NCBI GenBank assembly: GCA_963801855.1
Contig: CAWDGK010000002.1
Location: 620,001-684,000 of the forward strand
DNA length: 64,000 nt
Reading direction: 5' to 3'
Origin: JACDAN01 sp963801855
GTDB lineage: Bacteria > Actinomycetota > Thermoleophilia > Gaiellales > Gaiellaceae
Below, piece by piece: positions 61,949 through 64,000 of the stretch. The notes beneath the pieces are model-generated. The model did no database searches, was not told the origin of the DNA, and saw only the letters and a list, made by a program, of their open reading frames with translations. Every line of letters starts with the position of its first letter. Position 1 is the stretch's first letter. The position numbers and the translations under genes were made by a program.

Positions 61949-63053
61949 ATGGCGGAGACGAGTCAGACGATCGACGAGCGCCTCGGGGACATCGGGATCC
62001 AGCTCGCCTGGGTCCGTGATTACCTTTGACCCCGAGTCGATCGCACCCCGCCTCTCCGAGCTCGAGCAGGTCATGGGCGAGCAGGGCTTCTGGGACGACC
62101 AGCGCCGCGCCGCCGATGTCTCCTCCGAGCACGCGCGCCTGACGAAGCGCCTCGAGCGCTACGAGCGTCTCGTACGGGACTACGACGACGCCAAGGAGCT
62201 GCTGTCGCTCGACGGTGATCTCGAGGGAGAGCTGGACGAGCACGTTCTGCCGCTCGAGCGCGAGCTCGACCGGCTCCGCGAGGATGCACTGTTCTCCGGC
62301 GAATACGACGCCGGCGACGCGCTCGTCACGATCCACGCCGGTGAGGGCGGGACCGACGCACAGGACTGGACGGAGATGGTCGTGCGGATGTTCCTACGCT
62401 GGGCCGAGCGGCGCGGCTTCAAAGCCGAGCTCGTCGAAGCGAGCCCGGGGGAGGAGGCGGGCCTCAAGTCCGCCGCCGTCACCGTTGCAGGAGAGAACGC
62501 GTACGGGACGCTGAAGGCTGAACGAGGTGTCCACCGGCTCGTCCGCCTGTCGCCGTTCGACTCGGCGCACAGGCGCCAGACCTCCTTCGCCCAGGTGATC
62601 GTGGCACCGCTCCTCGGCGACGAGGGGGAGGTCGAGATCGACGAGGGCGACCTCCGCATCGACACCTATCGCGCAAGCGGGGCCGGCGGCCAGCACGTGA
62701 ACAAGACCGACTCGGCCGTCCGGATCACGCACCTTCCGTCGGGAATCGTCGTCCAGTGCCAGAACGAGCGCTCTCAGACCTCGAACAAGCAGACGGCGAT
62801 GCGCCTCCTGCGCTCCCGGCTCGTCGAGCTCGCGGAGGAGGAGCGCGAGGCCGAGATGGCGAAAGAGCGAGGAGCGGCGCAGAACACCGGCTTCGGGAGT
62901 CAGATCCGCAGCTACGTGCTGCACCCGTACCAGATGGTGAAAGACCACCGAACCGACCACGAGACGGGAAACACGGACGCCGTGCTGGACGGCGACCTCG
63001 ATCCGTTCATCCAGGCGTACCTTCTGGCCAAGGCCGCCGGAAAGGTCGTCTAG
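61949..63053 (+). CDS. prfB: Peptide chain release factor 2, with programmed +1 frameshift
   Basis: RF2 ends translation at UGA and UAA. The N-terminal 26 codons begin at ATG 61949 (MAETSQTIDERLGDIG...VRDYL) and stop at TGA 62027. A +1 slip at CTT-TGA-C continues as DPESIAPRLSELEQ, giving a 367-residue protein. The SPF anticodon motif (RLSPFDSAHRR) and GGQ (GAGGQHVNKTDSAVRITH) are intact. Followed by ftsE-ftsX, as in many bacteria. A GGAGG site lies upstream of the ATG. Confidence 0.95.
62024..62030 (+). other. prfB: Programmed +1 ribosomal frameshift site of prfB
   Basis: CTTTGAC is the classic RF2 slip site: when RF2 is scarce, ribosomes pause at UGA and slip forward one base. The usual AGGGGG-type stimulator just upstream is weak here (GGG at 62010-62012, off the best spacing). 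Confidence 0.9.
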
Positions 63054-63090
63054 CAGGGCCTTTCGCTACACTCGATCGTCGTCCAAGACC

Positions 63091-63909
63091 ATGAACGGCG
63101 CGCCGCGAACGCGCGTTAGAGCGATGACCGCCGTGCAGGAAAACACTCTCGTGACAGACTCGCCGATTGCCCTGGCGGAGCAAGAGCCGCCCCAGACTCC
63201 GTCTGCCGCTCAAGCGGCGGGGGCGATGATCGTGTTCGAAAACGTCCAGAAGACGTACGAGCCGAACGTCGTTGCCCTCGAGCGCGCGGCGTTCGTGATC
63301 GAGAAGGGCGAGTTCGTCTTCCTCGTCGGCCCGTCCGGATCGGGGAAGTCGACACTGATCCGGCTGTTGCTGAAGGAGATCGAGCCGACGACGGGCCGGA
63401 TCATCGTCGGCGGCCGTGACCTCGGCCGGCTGCGGCGCTCGAAGGTTCCGCAGCTGCGCCGGAACATCGGCTGTGTCTTCCAGGACTTCAAGCTTCTCTC
63501 CGATCGCACGACGGCGGAGAACGTCGCCTACGCGCTCAAGGTGCAGGGCGAGAGTCGTACGTCGATCCGGCGCAAGGTTCCCGAGGTGCTGGGCCTCGTC
63601 GGCCTGAGCCACAAGTCGGACTCGTTTCCCGACGAGCTCTCGGGTGGCGAGCAGCAGCGCGTTTCCATCGCGCGCGCCTTCGTCAACCATCCGCCGCTCC
63701 TCGTCTGCGACGAGCCGACCGGGAATCTCGACCCGGACACGTCGGTCGGGATCATGCAGCTCCTCTACCGCATCAATCGCTCCGGGACGACGATCCTGAT
63801 GGCCACGCACGACCGCGAGATGGTCGACAAGATGCGCCGCCGCGTGATCGCGCTGGAAGACGGCCGGATCGCGCGTGACGAGCGGCGCGGGGGGTACACC
63901 TCCGAATGA
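63091..63909 (+). CDS. ftsE: Cell-division ATPase FtsE
   Basis: A 272-residue ABC ATPase that with FtsX activates peptidoglycan hydrolases at the septum. Walker A GPSGSGKST, FQDFKLL, signature LSGGEQQRV, Walker B LLVCDEPTGNLD. The family core begins at ATG 63226 (MIVFENVQKTYE); the first 45 residues are extra and low in complexity, with ATG 63124 and 63091 as other starts. Start choice is uncertain. ATGA overlap with ftsX. Confidence 0.94.
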   Translation: MNGAPRTRVRAMTAVQENTLVTDSPIALAEQEPPQTPSAAQAAGAMIVFENVQKTYEPNVVALERAAFVIEKGEFVFLVGPSGSGKSTLIRLLLKEIEPTTGRIIVGGRDLGRLRRSKVPQLRRNIGCVFQDFKLLSDRTTAENVAYALKVQGESRTSIRRKVPEVLGLVGLSHKSDSFPDELSGGEQQRVSIARAFVNHPPLLVCDEPTGNLDPDTSVGIMQLLYRINRSGTTILMATHDREMVDKMRRRVIALEDGRIARDERRGGYTSE

Positions 63910-64000
63910 GGTTCAAGATGATGCTCGGCGAGGCTGTCCGCTCCATCGGGGCGAACATCTCGACCACGGTGGCGGCGACGATGACCGTGCTGATCGGGAT
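63906..64000 (+). CDS. ftsX: Cell-division protein FtsX, cut by the window edge
   Basis: The first 31 codons read MRFKMMLGEAVRSIGANIS then a hydrophobic stretch, matching the N-terminal cytoplasmic segment and first helix of FtsX. It runs off the right edge. Confidence 0.88.
   Translation, partial: MRFKMMLGEAVRSIGANISTTVAATMTVLIG

Overview
The window is high-GC bacterial chromosome, densely packed and mostly coding. It looks like an actinobacterium, most plausibly a deep-branching one such as Thermoleophilia (Gaiellales/Solirubrobacterales). That placement is inference, from GC-rich codon use, a split isobutyryl-CoA-mutase-type enzyme, an LCP wall-polymer ligase, a DUF1385 protein beside prfA/prmC, many GTG/TTG starts, frequent 4-base stop/start overlaps, and many -10-like boxes 6-9 bases before start codons, as in leaderless actinobacterial transcripts. 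No rRNA, tRNA, CRISPR array, transposase, integrase or phage gene was seen.

Left part (1-17.8 kb): a broken membrane histidine kinase runs off the left edge. An acyl-CoA catabolism set follows: a B12-dependent mutase large subunit, its separate B12-binding subunit, an enoyl-CoA hydratase, EtfB/EtfA and an ETF:quinone oxidoreductase that together would feed electrons to the membrane. Among them lie two paralogous membrane-anchored proteins, an MBL-fold hydrolase and a secreted M23 peptidase. Next are two ferritin-like exported proteins, a threonine dehydratase, and a translation block (rpmE, DUF1385, prfA, prmC, tsaC).

Middle part (17.8-42.4 kb): a secreted metallophosphatase with Ig-like repeats and an FG-GAP protein run leftward. 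Then come glyA, upp, a WecA/TagO-type enzyme and the F1Fo ATP synthase genes. The ATP synthase locus is split: atpZ-I-B-E-F-H-A-G is separated from atpD-C by about 7.4 kb holding a complete oligopeptide ABC transporter, a small membrane protein and an anti-sigma-like zinc-finger protein. metH follows atpC, behind a structured leader whose hairpin buries the ribosome-binding site.

Right part (42.4-64 kb): an LCP ligase, UDP-glucose dehydrogenase, two sugar nucleotidyltransferases and a cupin form an envelope-sugar group that also holds a MerR regulator and ahcY. comF, hpf and secA follow. The usual secA-prfB-ftsE-ftsX neighbourhood is present, but secA and prfB are separated by about 7.9 kb of accessory genes: a seven-repeat beta-propeller, a methyltransferase, an NTF2-like protein, a TetR regulator, two alpha/beta hydrolases (one fused to a glycosyltransferase) and a TolB-like propeller. 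The divergent promoter at its centre carries two copies of one palindrome, a likely TetR operator. prfB keeps its programmed +1 frameshift site.

Many genes, including metH, prmC and tsaC, carry one-base frame breaks. Because these hit core genes, sequencing or assembly error is a more likely explanation than real pseudogenes; this matters for reading every broken gene listed here.
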